Shown here in pieces: positions 51,649-61,217 of a stretch of DNA of 64,000 nucleotides (the stretch's first letter is position 1; every line of letters starts with the position of its first letter). Under the pieces are notes generated by a model that did not search any database, had not been told where the DNA came from, and saw only the letters and a program-made list of their open reading frames with translations. The translations under genes and the position numbers were made by a program. This DNA comes from Hyphomicrobiales bacterium (GTDB lineage Bacteria > Pseudomonadota > Alphaproteobacteria > Rhizobiales > Rhizobiaceae), in assembly GCA_900473205.1 (NCBI GenBank), contig UCLB01000027.1, forward strand, positions 62,001 to 126,000, in the 5' to 3' direction.

Positions 51649-54245
51649 TTACCAATTACTCCTCTGACGCCACCGCTGATAAGAACGGTTGCGTCCATAA
51701 GGGCCAAAGCAGCGCTCGTACCGTTGGAAACCGCCACATAGCGGGGCTCCCATTTCGGGTGGAATTTCGATTTGAACGCTCTCAAGCCCTTGAAGTTATA
51801 AAAACGCTCACCGTGTTCGAACAAGGTGCCGCCAATTCGGTCCCACACAGGGGCCGCCTCCCGTTTGGACATGCCCGAAAGCGGTGCCATGCCAAGGTTG
51901 AAATAGGAGTAACCCTGTTCCCGCATATATTCAATAATGCTGACGAACAGAAAATCCATCGAGCCGCGCGGCGCGTCCGGCGAGAAGCGCATGAGGTCGA
52001 CGGTAACTTCGTCCTTGGTTTCGGTCATCAGCAGGTTGGCGAAAGCCGTGACCTGCCCATCCTTGTGCAGAACGGCAACCGGTTGCGAAAGGATGTAGTC
52101 CTTCTCGAAAGAGCCGAGGGAGAAGGTCTTTTCGCGGGTGTTGTGGTGCGACAGCCAGGAATCCGAGACGCGCTTCAGGTCCTCGTAAATCTCAGGAACG
52201 TTTGGCGTCTCGACAACCGAGAAGGTCAGGCCATCGCGCGCACCACGGCTGAGCGACTGGCGCAGATTGGCGAGTTTCCCGCCTTTCAGCTCAAAGCGGG
52301 TGAGATCGACCATCGCCAGCTCACCCAGCTTGAAGGCGCGAAGGCCGGCATCGGCGCAGTAAGGCAGAACGGTTGGCGAAATCTGGTAGAATACGGCTCT
52401 GCCGCCGGATGAGCGCGCGGTTTCCACGAACTGCCAGACGAGGTCGGCAAAGTCTTTCTCGTCGCCAACGGGGTCGGCAAGCGCAATCCATGAGCGCCCA
52501 CGAATGCCATACATGATGAAAGCATTGCCGCTTTCCGACAGCATGACGTGCTTGTCGCCCATGCGCACCAGATTGGCGTCGGCGACATCCTGTTTTTCGA
52601 CAATCGAGGTTGCCCGGACGATGTCGTCAGGGTGAATTTCTTCTGGACGATAGATGACAGGGCGCAGCAGGCTGAAGATGGCAATGGTCGATGAGGCCAG
52701 CACCAGCCCCAGAAGCGCGCGAAGGCCGCGCGGTGCTTCCTCGGAAAACTCGAATTGCCACCACAACGTCTGGCTGTAGTCCGTATCGCGGTAAACGAAG
52801 AACAGGATGGTTGCTGCACCGGCAACGATGACCGCCATCGCCGCAAGCCATGTTGGCCCGAGCGCCTGTCGCAGAAGCGAGGCGTGGCGTGTGAAGCTGC
52901 GCACGTTGAAGAACAGCGCAACGATAAATATCCCAAGGAAGATCGCTTCGAAAACGGCGATGGCCTTTATAAGCGACAGGAACAGACCGCCAGCCGCCGC
53001 AACCAACGCTACCCACCAAGCACCATCCAGCCGTTGGCTAAGGCCACGCGAGGCAACGACGAGAACCAGGCCGAGAATACTGGACAGAAAGTGGGCTGCT
53101 TCGATGATCGGCAACGGGACGAAGCCGGAGAGGAAATCGAGATTGCTATCCGGCGTGGGCGTCACGCTGGAAAAAATCAGCATGGTACCGAGAATGAGCG
53201 CATAGGCCGAGAGCAGGGACGGGGCAAGTCGCGCAGCGAGGTTGCCGATATCCGCCATGACAGGCTTCGAGGCAAACTGCTTCATTTCGGACGCCAGCAT
53301 CAGGAAGATGGCGAACAGAAGTGGCAGGACGTGATAGATCATGCGGTAAAGCACGAGCCCGCCCAGCAACTGATCGAGGCTGATGGCGTTGCCAAGGCCT
53401 GCGACCATGACAGTCTCAAAAACGCCGAGACCGGCAGGAACGTGGCTAAGAACGCCAAGGCCCACGGCTGTTGCGTAGATGGCAAAGAAGCTTGGCCAGC
53501 CAACATTCGTTTCCGGCAGCAGCACGTAAAGAACGGAGGCGGATGCCGCAATATCCAGCGCAGACACCAGAAACTGACGGGATGACGTACGGCTGTCGGG
53601 CAGGCGCAGCTTCAGGCGTTTGATCTGGATGACCCTGCCATTACGGCCCAGGAACAGCAACGTCGCCATGACGCAGATGACGATCAGCGCGCCGCCTCTG
53701 AGCCAAACCGGGTCGATCCCCAGAATGCTGGCAACGCGCGGAGCGACGATGAGTGTGGAGAGCGCACTGACGGCCAGCAGGCCAAGACCGAAGGACAGCG
53801 TCACAAAGGCGATGATGCGCGCTATGTCCGATGGTGTCAGTCCCAGCCGTGAATAGGCGCGAAACCGGATCGCGCCACCGCTGAGCGGGCCGAAACCGGC
53901 GGTATTGCCGACAGCATAGGCGATGAAGGCGGTGGTGATGACGGAGGGTGTCGGCAGCTTCTTGCCGATATATTCGATGGCGTTGAGGTCATAACAGATC
54001 AGCGCGGCAAAGCTGAGCGCCGTGAAAAGAACAGCAAGTGCGGCAGCGCGCCAACTCGTATCAGCCAGCGCATCGACGATCTCGTCATAGCGGACTTCCG
54101 AAGTCAGCTTGTAGATGGTGAAGGTCATCATCACGAAGACGAGCGTCACCGCAATCGATGTGAGATGAGGTCTGTACCGCTCAAAAAAGCCTTCGAGCCC
54201 GGCTTCTGCGTCTTCGATCTGCGCTACGTCGTTCTTCTCTGTCAT
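51645..54245 (-). CDS. lpiA: Lysyl-phosphatidylglycerol synthase/flippase LpiA (MprF)
   Basis: An 866-residue integral membrane protein. Residues about 25-530 form the multi-helix flippase region (for example IAYAVGNTAGFGPLSGGAIRFRAYSRLG and HVPAGLGVFETVM). Residues about 560-850 form the cytosolic aminoacyl-transferase domain (DUF2156), which takes lysine from lysyl-tRNA and puts it on phosphatidylglycerol; segments include MYGIRGRSWIALADPVGD, GRAVFYQISPTVLPYCADAGL and SYFNLGMAPLSGM. The ATG at 54245 follows GGAAAAG. Known rhizobial lpiA genes are acid-induced and give resistance to cationic peptides. The upstream 215-base region is AT-rich and holds the likely promoter, though no motif was recognised. 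Confidence 0.94.
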   Translation of the reverse strand: MTEKNDVAQIEDAEAGLEGFFERYRPHLTSIAVTLVFVMMTFTIYKLTSEVRYDEIVDALADTSWRAAALAVLFTALSFAALICYDLNAIEYIGKKLPTPSVITTAFIAYAVGNTAGFGPLSGGAIRFRAYSRLGLTPSDIARIIAFVTLSFGLGLLAVSALSTLIVAPRVASILGIDPVWLRGGALIVICVMATLLFLGRNGRVIQIKRLKLRLPDSRTSSRQFLVSALDIAASASVLYVLLPETNVGWPSFFAIYATAVGLGVLSHVPAGLGVFETVMVAGLGNAISLDQLLGGLVLYRMIYHVLPLLFAIFLMLASEMKQFASKPVMADIGNLAARLAPSLLSAYALILGTMLIFSSVTPTPDSNLDFLSGFVPLPIIEAAHFLSSILGLVLVVASRGLSQRLDGAWWVALVAAAGGLFLSLIKAIAVFEAIFLGIFIVALFFNVRSFTRHASLLRQALGPTWLAAMAVIVAGAATILFFVYRDTDYSQTLWWQFEFSEEAPRGLRALLGLVLASSTIAIFSLLRPVIYRPEEIHPDDIVRATSIVEKQDVADANLVRMGDKHVMLSESGNAFIMYGIRGRSWIALADPVGDEKDFADLVWQFVETARSSGGRAVFYQISPTVLPYCADAGLRAFKLGELAMVDLTRFELKGGKLANLRQSLSRGARDGLTFSVVETPNVPEIYEDLKRVSDSWLSHHNTREKTFSLGSFEKDYILSQPVAVLHKDGQVTAFANLLMTETKDEVTVDLMRFSPDAPRGSMDFLFVSIIEYMREQGYSYFNLGMAPLSGMSKREAAPVWDRIGGTLFEHGERFYNFKGLRAFKSKFHPKWEPRYVAVSNGTSAALALMDATVLISGGVRGVIGK

Positions 54246-54460
54246 ATGCTTTTCCACAAGATCAGATTGAGTCTGGCCAACCACAGCATTGTGACGCTAG
54301 TTCGTTGTGTTTTCACAAATACGAAGATTTGATTTTTATTTCATAAATTCTTCGAACGCACAGCGAAGCAGCATGCAGTATTACCGCGAAGGCTTGTGGT
54401 CCTTCGCTGAAATGAAAGCAACTGACCGGCGGCTGTGCGCGAAGATATTTTTGGCCAGCG

Positions 54461-55498
54461 TCACGCTCCCCAGGTGGCCTCCAGAGTTCTAATCCAGTTG
54501 CCGTGGCAAATCTTCTCAAGCGAAGCCTGATCGTAACCTGCTTTGCGCAGGGCATCAACGAGCAGTTGCAGGTCGGACGCGTCTTTCATAATGGCGGGAA
54601 TAGTCGTGCCATCGAAATCCGAACCCATGGCAACATGGTCTATGCCCATGCGCTCGACCATATAATCCACATGCCGCACCAGCTCGCCAAGATCGGTGTC
54701 GGGATTCTTGACGCCATCCTGGCGCATGAACAATACGCCGAAATTGATGCCGGCCAAGCCGCCCGTGTCCCTGATGGCATCAAGCTGACGGTCGGTCAGG
54801 TTGCGGCTGTGGTTGCAGAGCGCATGCGCATTGGAATGCGAAGCAACCAACGGAGCATTCGAGATTTTGGCGATCTCCCAGAAACCTTGCTCATTCATAT
54901 GAGAAAGATCGACCATGATCTTCAACTCGTTGCAGGCCTTGATCAGCCGCTGTCCGGCATCCGTCAGGCCCGGGCCGATATCTGGTGTCGATGGGAAGCG
55001 GAACGGAACGCCATGCGCAAAAATATTGGGGCGGCTCCACACCGGACCCAGCGTGCGAAGGCCAGCCTGATGCAGAACATAGAGCGCATCGAGATTGGCA
55101 TCGAAAGCTTCGACCCCTTCGATATGCAACACCGAGGCGAAGGCGCCATTTGCCATGGCGTGGCGAATATCGGCAGCGCTGCGGCAGACCGAGAGTTTGT
55201 CGTTGGACGCCGCCTCGATGCGAAACAGCAGGCTGGCCATGCCAAGCGTCGTAGCCAGTGCATCCGGCTGGCTGGGCGGCAGAAAGTCGCGGTTGGCGTC
55301 AAAACCCTGCGGTGACGGAACAAAGATCGCGCACAGACCGCCTGCCAAGCCACCCTTTTCGGCGCGCGGCAAATCGATGTGTCCGACAATATCGCCCTCA
55401 ATGAACAGCGTTTCTGGGGCTGGATGGCCGGAAAGCTTGAGGCGCAGGAGGACATCATTATGGCCGTCGAATACGGGCACGGCATTGGGGCTGGTCAT
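54461..55498 (-). CDS. Membrane dipeptidase-family protein (peptidase M19)
   Basis: A 345-residue zinc dipeptidase of family M19 (renal dipeptidase type), enzymes that accept dipeptides with a D-residue at the C-terminal position. The metal motif DGHNDVLLRL opens the protein, the bridging glutamate is in LHIEGVEA (about residue 118), and the histidines are in VDLSHMNEQGFWE and VASHSNAHAL. The C-terminal GSDFDGTT carries a further ligand. No signal peptide is seen. The ATG at 55498 gives the family N-terminus; a longer reading to 55618 has no homology and is rejected. It is divergent from the S12 D-aminopeptidase gene. Confidence 0.9.
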   Translation of the reverse strand: MTSPNAVPVFDGHNDVLLRLKLSGHPAPETLFIEGDIVGHIDLPRAEKGGLAGGLCAIFVPSPQGFDANRDFLPPSQPDALATTLGMASLLFRIEAASNDKLSVCRSAADIRHAMANGAFASVLHIEGVEAFDANLDALYVLHQAGLRTLGPVWSRPNIFAHGVPFRFPSTPDIGPGLTDAGQRLIKACNELKIMVDLSHMNEQGFWEIAKISNAPLVASHSNAHALCNHSRNLTDRQLDAIRDTGGLAGINFGVLFMRQDGVKNPDTDLGELVRHVDYMVERMGIDHVAMGSDFDGTTIPAIMKDASDLQLLVDALRKAGYDQASLEKICHGNWIRTLEATWGA

Positions 55499-55616
55499 GT
55501 GGCGATCACTTTCGGATAATGTCTGACAGGCGTTGCTGTAAGCGTCAGATAGGTGCAAATGCAATGCCCGAACAGGGCTCCGTTGCGTTAACGGGGCCAT
55601 TTGAAAGGAAAAAGAC

Positions 55617-57128
55617 ATGCTGGACGATCAAGACTGGAGCGCTGCATCCGATGTTGCAGCGCATTTCGTTTCTCAATGGGGAAGCCAGGAGCCCGGCGGT
55701 TCCGTCATCGGCTTTGATCGATCCGGCATCCGTTTTGCTCACGCTGGTGGTGTCGAGAGCCTGTCCACGCTCACGCCCTTCACGTCAAAAAGCGTTGTGC
55801 GCTATGCCTCCGTCACCAAGCATGTATTCTGCGCCATGGTGCTGGAAAACAGCCACCTGATCTCGCTAGATGATCCCCTTGGGCAACACATAGCCGAACT
55901 TCAACCGCCACTTCGCGACGTTACTGTCGGTCAGGCGCTGGATATGAGCGGTGGTCTGCCAGACGTGCGTGAATGCCTCTCATTGCTCGGCCTTTCCGTC
56001 TATACGGAAACAAAGCCGGGGCCGCTGCTCGACTATCTCTCGCGAATGACGCGGCTCAATTTTCCGGCAGGCAGCGAAGTGTCCTACTCGAACACCGGAT
56101 ATCGTCTGGTGGAGGCGGCGCTGGAACGAAAGGGACTGCGCTTCGATGACTTCGTGCAGAAACATATTGCAGAACCACTCGCCATTTTCCTGAAGGCGCC
56201 CGATGTCTGGAACGATCCGGTGACGGGACTCGTGCCGGGCTATTGGAAAGCCGAGCAAGGCTGGCAGCTGTCCTCAGCGGGCCTCCACATCTCCGCATCG
56301 GGAAGTCTTGCTGGTAGTGGTGAGGCGCTAGTGCACTGGCTACAGTCGCTCTTGAAAGGCGAACACGGCTTTTCGGGCCTCCTACAAAGAATGTCATCCG
56401 AACGCCCACTTGCTGACGGGAGAATGAGCGAATACGGACTTGGCTTGCGTTGGTCGCATCTGGGCTCACGCCGTTTTGTCGGTCACGGCGGGTCGCATCC
56501 CGGTTACAAGACCTATTTCCTGCTCGACCCGGAGAAAGGTACGGGCTTTGTCGTGGTGTCCAACCGCGAAGACACCAATGGTTTCAAGATTGCGCTGGAA
56601 AGCATGGCAGCACTGACCGGTCTGTCGCTTCCGAAGCCATCTAACAGCCTGCCGGATGGTCTCTATGTCACCGAGACAGGTCCATGGTGGCTGGAAATCA
56701 AGGGCAGCACCTGCACCTTTATCGATGCGGACGACACGCTTTATGAGGATGAAAACGGCTGGGTTTCCTCCCGTTCCGCGTCCTCACCCATGCAGTTGCG
56801 CCTGGAAGGGGATGCGCTGGTGGGAGAGGCGGGACACGCGCCGCGCCGTTTTCTGCCGGTTGGTCAGCATGAGGTTCCGGCCGCACTTTCGGGCTGCTGG
56901 CGCTCGCCCGAGGGGGCGGAGTTCGTGGTTGCGGACGGGGCCTTGTCCATGGGCATCGGCCCGGTGCGCCATGCCATGCCGCTGACGGCGCTGGGCAATG
57001 GGCGTTTTCTGTTCACGCTGATCGATGGTCCGTGGACGAAAAGGGTATGCCTGAACATGCTGGATCAGGATCGCGTCGAACTGGTTTCCAGCCGCGCCCG
57101 GATGATTGAATATCGACGCTCGACCTGA
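55617..57128 (+). CDS. Serine-type D-aminopeptidase (S12, DAP-like)
   Basis: A 503-residue penicillin-recognising serine hydrolase. The beta-lactamase-type triad is complete: SVTK (nucleophile serine, about residue 63), YSNTG (about 154) and HGG (about 292). Two C-terminal beta-domains (about 340-500) follow, which with the length (about 520 in Ochrobactrum DAP) makes D-aminopeptidase the best match. That enzyme removes N-terminal D-residues from peptides and D-amino acid amides. The ATG at 55617 follows AAGGAAAAAG. No signal peptide. Neighbouring genes encode a D-specific dipeptidase and D-amino acid transaminase, supporting the call. Confidence 0.87.
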   Translation: MLDDQDWSAASDVAAHFVSQWGSQEPGGSVIGFDRSGIRFAHAGGVESLSTLTPFTSKSVVRYASVTKHVFCAMVLENSHLISLDDPLGQHIAELQPPLRDVTVGQALDMSGGLPDVRECLSLLGLSVYTETKPGPLLDYLSRMTRLNFPAGSEVSYSNTGYRLVEAALERKGLRFDDFVQKHIAEPLAIFLKAPDVWNDPVTGLVPGYWKAEQGWQLSSAGLHISASGSLAGSGEALVHWLQSLLKGEHGFSGLLQRMSSERPLADGRMSEYGLGLRWSHLGSRRFVGHGGSHPGYKTYFLLDPEKGTGFVVVSNREDTNGFKIALESMAALTGLSLPKPSNSLPDGLYVTETGPWWLEIKGSTCTFIDADDTLYEDENGWVSSRSASSPMQLRLEGDALVGEAGHAPRRFLPVGQHEVPAALSGCWRSPEGAEFVVADGALSMGIGPVRHAMPLTALGNGRFLFTLIDGPWTKRVCLNMLDQDRVELVSSRARMIEYRRST

Positions 57129-57139
57129 GAGATCGAGCG
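57117..57139. terminator. Weak hairpin between convergent D-aminopeptidase and transaminase genes
   Basis: CGCTCGA / TCGAGCG (7-bp stem, 9-base loop) spans the D-aminopeptidase stop codon in the 21-base gap between two convergent genes. There is no T-run. Confidence 0.35.
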
Positions 57140-57149
57140 CCGCTGAGTA

Positions 57150-58016
57150 TCAGATCGCCGTGCGCAATGCGTTTTCGAGGTAGAGCTCGCGCAGACGTGT
57201 GACCAACGGGCCGGGCTTGCCGTTGCCGATGGGCTTGCCGTCGATGGTGGTGATGGGCATGACGAAATTGCCCGCACTCGTCAGCGCCGCTTCCTGTGCT
57301 TCGAGCGCTTCCTGAAGCGTGAAGGCCCGTTCTTCCAGCGTCAGTCCCGCTTCTTCCACCAACTGCAAGACAGCTGCGCGGGTGCAGCCGGGAAGCGTCT
57401 TGTTGCTGTTGCCCCGTGTCACAAGCTTATTGTCGGCGGTGATGATGTAAGCGGTAGAAGATGCACCTTCGGTGACGAAACCATCCTCGATCATCCACGC
57501 CTCGTCGCAGCCTTCCGCCTTGGCGATGCGCTTTGCCATGACCTGTGGCAGCAGGCAGACGGATTTGATATCGCGGCGTGCCCAGCGTTGATCCGGAACG
57601 GATTTGACCGAGAGCCCTGTTGCCTCTTGCGGACCGCCGACCAGCTTTTTGACCTGCGGGAACATGACGAGTGTTGGAGCGAGATCGTCGGAAAACAGAA
57701 AGTTGCGGTCTTCTGCGCCACGCGTCAGTTGCAGATAGATGAGGCCCTCCACCAGATTGTTGTCTTTGATCAGACGACGCTCCGCCTCGACAACCTGCTG
57801 GGTGGTGATGGGCAGCGGGATGTCGATTTCACCGGCGCTCCGTTCCAGTCGCGCCATGTGCAGATCGCTATCGATCAGCTTGCCACCGATCACCGACGTC
57901 ACCTCGTAAATGCCGTCTCCGAACAGAAAACCACGGTCGAAAATGGAAAGCTTGGCTTCGGCTTCGGGAAGAAATTCGCCGTTGAGATAGACGATGCGGC
58001 TGGTTTCGCTGGGCAT
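57150..58016 (-). CDS. dat: D-amino acid aminotransferase (class IV, PLP)
   Basis: A 288-residue fold-type IV aminotransferase. FDRGFLFGDGIYEV (about residues 22-35) is the family opening, and the D-specific pattern YLQLTRGAEDRNF follows. The PLP lysine is near residue 145 in the segment RRDIKSVCLLPQV, and EGASSTAYII and TLPGCTRAAVLQL bind the cofactor phosphate. It transfers the amino group of D-alanine and other D-amino acids to 2-oxoglutarate. The ATG at 58016 follows AAAGGACA; the longer reading to 58106 overlaps the downstream frame of dmpA. Ten bases after dmpA, so cotranscribed. Confidence 0.9.
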   Translation of the reverse strand: MPSETSRIVYLNGEFLPEAEAKLSIFDRGFLFGDGIYEVTSVIGGKLIDSDLHMARLERSAGEIDIPLPITTQQVVEAERRLIKDNNLVEGLIYLQLTRGAEDRNFLFSDDLAPTLVMFPQVKKLVGGPQEATGLSVKSVPDQRWARRDIKSVCLLPQVMAKRIAKAEGCDEAWMIEDGFVTEGASSTAYIITADNKLVTRGNSNKTLPGCTRAAVLQLVEEAGLTLEERAFTLQEALEAQEAALTSAGNFVMPITTIDGKPIGNGKPGPLVTRLRELYLENALRTAI

Positions 58017-58026
58017 GATGTGTCCT

Positions 58027-59097
58027 TTAGGGTCGAGAGGAAAGCAGCGCTTTAAGCGCTTCGATGGAAATAGCGGGAATGGTCGATGGCTTAGCCGTGG
58101 CCGCATTGAAGCCGCGTGTAGACGATGCCATGCAAAGCGAGTTCAAAATTGCTTCTTCCGTCGCTTCGATAGCGGCTTCGAACAGCGGAGAGATGACGTC
58201 GTTGGAAAGCTCCGGATAGGCATGAAGCCCCTTGCGGCGCTCCGGTGTGCGGCGAACATTTTCTGCGGTTGAAAAGGCAAGCGCATAATCGCCCGAACCG
58301 TTGCTGAGCGCCGCACCCGTGCGTGCCAGTCCACCGAAGGAACGCGCAGCCAGCCGCTTCAGATTGCGAGAAGACAAAGGCGCATCGGTCGCCAGCACGA
58401 TGACGATGGAGCCATCCTTATCCAGGTGCTGCGGGCTGACATAGTGCTTTCCGCAGACCAGAAGGTTGCCGCCGTAATTGGATTGCACCAGAACGCCCAG
58501 CGTGTAGCGTTCGCCCGCAACAGACAGGATACGGGAACTGGTGCCGATGCCGCCCTTCAGACCGAAAGCGACGGTGCCGGTACCTGCGCCAACTGCGCCT
58601 TCATCGACCGCACCTTCGCGGGCATTGTCCAAAGCCAAAGCGATTTCGTCCACGGTCGGGCGACCGGCGCGGATATCGTTAAGGCGGGAATCGTTCGTCT
58701 CGCCCACCACGGCGTTCAGCGAAACGACTTTCTCATTGCCGGGTTGGGCAAGCGTGTAGCGGTTGATAGCCTCGATGGCGCGGCCTGTAGCGAGTGTATT
58801 GGTGAGAATGATGGGCGTTTCGACTTCGCCGAGTTCCTCGATCTGCGTTGCGCCGACGAATTTGCCAAAGCCGTTATAGACTGCAAGCGCCGCCGGAACC
58901 TTGTCCTGAAACAGATTGCCGCCATGGGGGAAAATGGCGGTTGCCCCGGTGCGGATGGTGCCGCCCTCAATGACAGTCGAATGGCCGACGCGCAGGCCTG
59001 AAACATCGGTGATAGCATTCAGCCTGCCTGTTTCGTAAACGCCCGAAACAAAACCGATATCGCGCAGTCTCACTCGGGTTTCGTCAGGCATCGGCAT
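58027..59097 (-). CDS. DmpA-type aminopeptidase (peptidase family S58/P1)
   Basis: A 356-residue self-processing N-terminal nucleophile hydrolase of the DmpA/BapA family, which cleave L- or D-alanyl peptides and beta-peptides. Typical segments are GLRVGHSTVIEGG near residue 35, TGATAIFPHGGNLF, ILTNTLATGRAIEA, VVGETNDSRLNDIRAG and VGAGTGTVAFGLKGGIGTSSR. The glycine-serine bond in the last segment is the expected self-cleavage site, exposing the catalytic serine. It is followed by the D-amino acid transaminase gene, so peptides and their D-residues may be processed together. The gene stands 106 bases from pccA, with no feature seen in the gap. Confidence 0.89.
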   Translation of the reverse strand: MPMPDETRVRLRDIGFVSGVYETGRLNAITDVSGLRVGHSTVIEGGTIRTGATAIFPHGGNLFQDKVPAALAVYNGFGKFVGATQIEELGEVETPIILTNTLATGRAIEAINRYTLAQPGNEKVVSLNAVVGETNDSRLNDIRAGRPTVDEIALALDNAREGAVDEGAVGAGTGTVAFGLKGGIGTSSRILSVAGERYTLGVLVQSNYGGNLLVCGKHYVSPQHLDKDGSIVIVLATDAPLSSRNLKRLAARSFGGLARTGAALSNGSGDYALAFSTAENVRRTPERRKGLHAYPELSNDVISPLFEAAIEATEEAILNSLCMASSTRGFNAATAKPSTIPAISIEALKALLSSRP

Positions 59098-59203
59098 TAC
59101 TCGTTCGGCATTCGTCAGAGGTGGGAGAGGAATCTCATAGACTCATATACGGCAGCTTTAGCGCGATTTGTGGCAAAACGGCAGCGCAAAAGGCGGGCTT
59201 CCC

Positions 59204-61207
59204 CTACTCAAACTCCAAAATCACCTCATCCACTGCGAGACTGTCTCCAGCGCTCACGGATATTTTGCTGACGCGGCCTCTGCGTTCTGCGCGCAGAATA
59301 TTTTCCATCTTCATCGCCTCCACCGTTGCCAGTGCCTGGCCCGCTTCCACCTGCTCACCCGCCTGCACGGAAATGGAGGTGACGACGCCCGGCATCGGGC
59401 AAAGCAGCAGCTTGGACGTATCCGGCGGCAGCTTTTCCGGCATCAGGCGCGCGAGTTCTGCCACACGCGGCGTGCGAACCTGCGCTGTGACATCCATGCC
59501 CCGCCAGCGCAGACGGATTGCTGATGGTGAAAGATCGATCTTCACCGCCATGGTCTGCCCGCCGGCCGTGAAGATTTGCAACGTCTCCCCGGGCTGCCAG
59601 CTTGTTTCGACCGGCAGCGCGGTGCCATCCTCGAAGGTCGCTGTCACGACACTTTCGGTGGCGTCGAGAGAAAGGCTGTGGTCCGTCTTGGAGAAGGTGA
59701 CCACCCAATCCCTGCCGACCACGCGGCGATGATTGCCGATGGTGCCGGAAATCTGCGTGGCGCGCGTCTGGACGCGATAATGGATCAAAGCGGCAATGGC
59801 TGCCAGTTTCCGCGCGCTCTCCGCATCCGGTTCGACACTCGCAAAGCCCTCGGGGAACTCTTCCGCGATAAAGCCAGTCGTAAGGTTTCCGCTGCGGAAA
59901 CGCTGATTTTGCATGACTGTCGAAAGGAAAGGAAGGTTGTGGCCGATGCCTTCGACCTCGAAACTGTCCAGCGCCTCGCCCATGGCATCGATGGCCGTGA
60001 TACGATCAGAGCCCCAGGCGCAAAGTTTGGCGATCATCGGATCATAATACATCGAGATTTCACCACCTTCGAACACACCCGTGTCGTTGCGAATGATGGT
60101 GCCATCCGCTTGCGGCCCTTCTTTCGGAGGTCGATAACGTGTCAGGCGACCGATGGAGGGTAGGAAGTTCCGGTAAGGATCTTCAGCGTAGAGACGGCTT
60201 TCAATGGCCCAGCCGTTGAGTTTGACGTCGCTCTGGCTAAAGGCAAGGCGTTCGCCAGAGGCAACGCGGATCATCTGCTCTACCAGATCGATACCCGTGA
60301 CCAGTTCCGTCACAGGGTGTTCCACCTGCAAACGGGTGTTCATTTCAAGGAAGTAGAAATTGCGTTCGCCATCCACGATGAATTCAACCGTGCCAGCAGA
60401 ATAATAGCCAACGGCCTTGGCAAGGGCGACGGCCTGTTCGCCCATTGCCTTACGCGTGGCTTCGTCAAGGAAAGGCGAGGGCGCTTCCTCAATGACTTTC
60501 TGGTTGCGGCGCTGGATGGAGCATTCGCGTTCGCCGAGGTAAAGCACGTTGCCGTGCTTGTCGCCCAGAACCTGAATTTCGATGTGGCGCGGCTGGTTGA
60601 CGAATTTTTCGATGAAAATGCGGTCATCGCCAAACGAGGCCTTCGCCTCGTTCTTCGAGGACTGGAAGCCCTCACGCGTCTCGGCATCATTCCAGGCAAT
60701 CCGCATGCCCTTGCCTCCGCCGCCAGCGGATGCCTTGATCATGACTGGATAACCGATGGAAGACGCGATCTTCACGGCCTCATCCGCATCTTCGATCAGG
60801 CCCATATGCCCCGGCACGGTAGAAACGCCCGCTTCCGCCGCTAGCTTCTTAGAGGTGATCTTGTCGCCCATCGCTTCGATGGCTTTTACCGGCGGGCCGA
60901 TGAAGATGACGCCGGCCTTATCAAGCGCTGCCGCGAAGTTAGGGTTTTCCGACAGAAAGCCGTAGCCGGGATGCACGGCATCGGCCCCTGTCTGCTTTAT
61001 CGCGTCCAGAATCTTCTCGATGACGATATAGGACTGGTTGGACGGGGCGGGGCCGATATGGACCGCCTCGTCAGCCTCGCGAACATGCAACGCATTGGCA
61101 TCGGCATCGGAATAAACAGCAACCGTTTTGATGCCCATGGCCTTGGCCGTGCGGATCACACGGCAGGCGATTTCACCTCTGTTGGCGATGAGGATTTTGG
61201 AGATCAT
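59204..61207 (-). CDS. pccA: Propionyl/acyl-CoA carboxylase alpha subunit (biotin carboxylase + BCCP)
   Basis: A 667-residue subunit. Biotin carboxylase domain (about 1-450): KILIANRGEIACRVIRTAKAMGI, GYGFLSENP, ATP-grasp loop IKASAGGGGKGMRI, EMNTRLQVEHPVTE. A middle domain connects to the biotin carboxyl carrier domain, whose biotinylated lysine is in VEAMKMENIL (about residue 634). It carboxylates its own biotin with bicarbonate and ATP, for transfer to propionyl-CoA by the beta subunit. The product methylmalonyl-CoA enters the citric acid cycle. It follows pccB by ten bases. Methylcrotonyl-CoA carboxylase is the alternative, but no leucine-degradation genes are adjacent. Confidence 0.9.
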   Translation of the reverse strand: MISKILIANRGEIACRVIRTAKAMGIKTVAVYSDADANALHVREADEAVHIGPAPSNQSYIVIEKILDAIKQTGADAVHPGYGFLSENPNFAAALDKAGVIFIGPPVKAIEAMGDKITSKKLAAEAGVSTVPGHMGLIEDADEAVKIASSIGYPVMIKASAGGGGKGMRIAWNDAETREGFQSSKNEAKASFGDDRIFIEKFVNQPRHIEIQVLGDKHGNVLYLGERECSIQRRNQKVIEEAPSPFLDEATRKAMGEQAVALAKAVGYYSAGTVEFIVDGERNFYFLEMNTRLQVEHPVTELVTGIDLVEQMIRVASGERLAFSQSDVKLNGWAIESRLYAEDPYRNFLPSIGRLTRYRPPKEGPQADGTIIRNDTGVFEGGEISMYYDPMIAKLCAWGSDRITAIDAMGEALDSFEVEGIGHNLPFLSTVMQNQRFRSGNLTTGFIAEEFPEGFASVEPDAESARKLAAIAALIHYRVQTRATQISGTIGNHRRVVGRDWVVTFSKTDHSLSLDATESVVTATFEDGTALPVETSWQPGETLQIFTAGGQTMAVKIDLSPSAIRLRWRGMDVTAQVRTPRVAELARLMPEKLPPDTSKLLLCPMPGVVTSISVQAGEQVEAGQALATVEAMKMENILRAERRGRVSKISVSAGDSLAVDEVILEFE

Positions 61208-61217
61208 GGTTTCGTCC

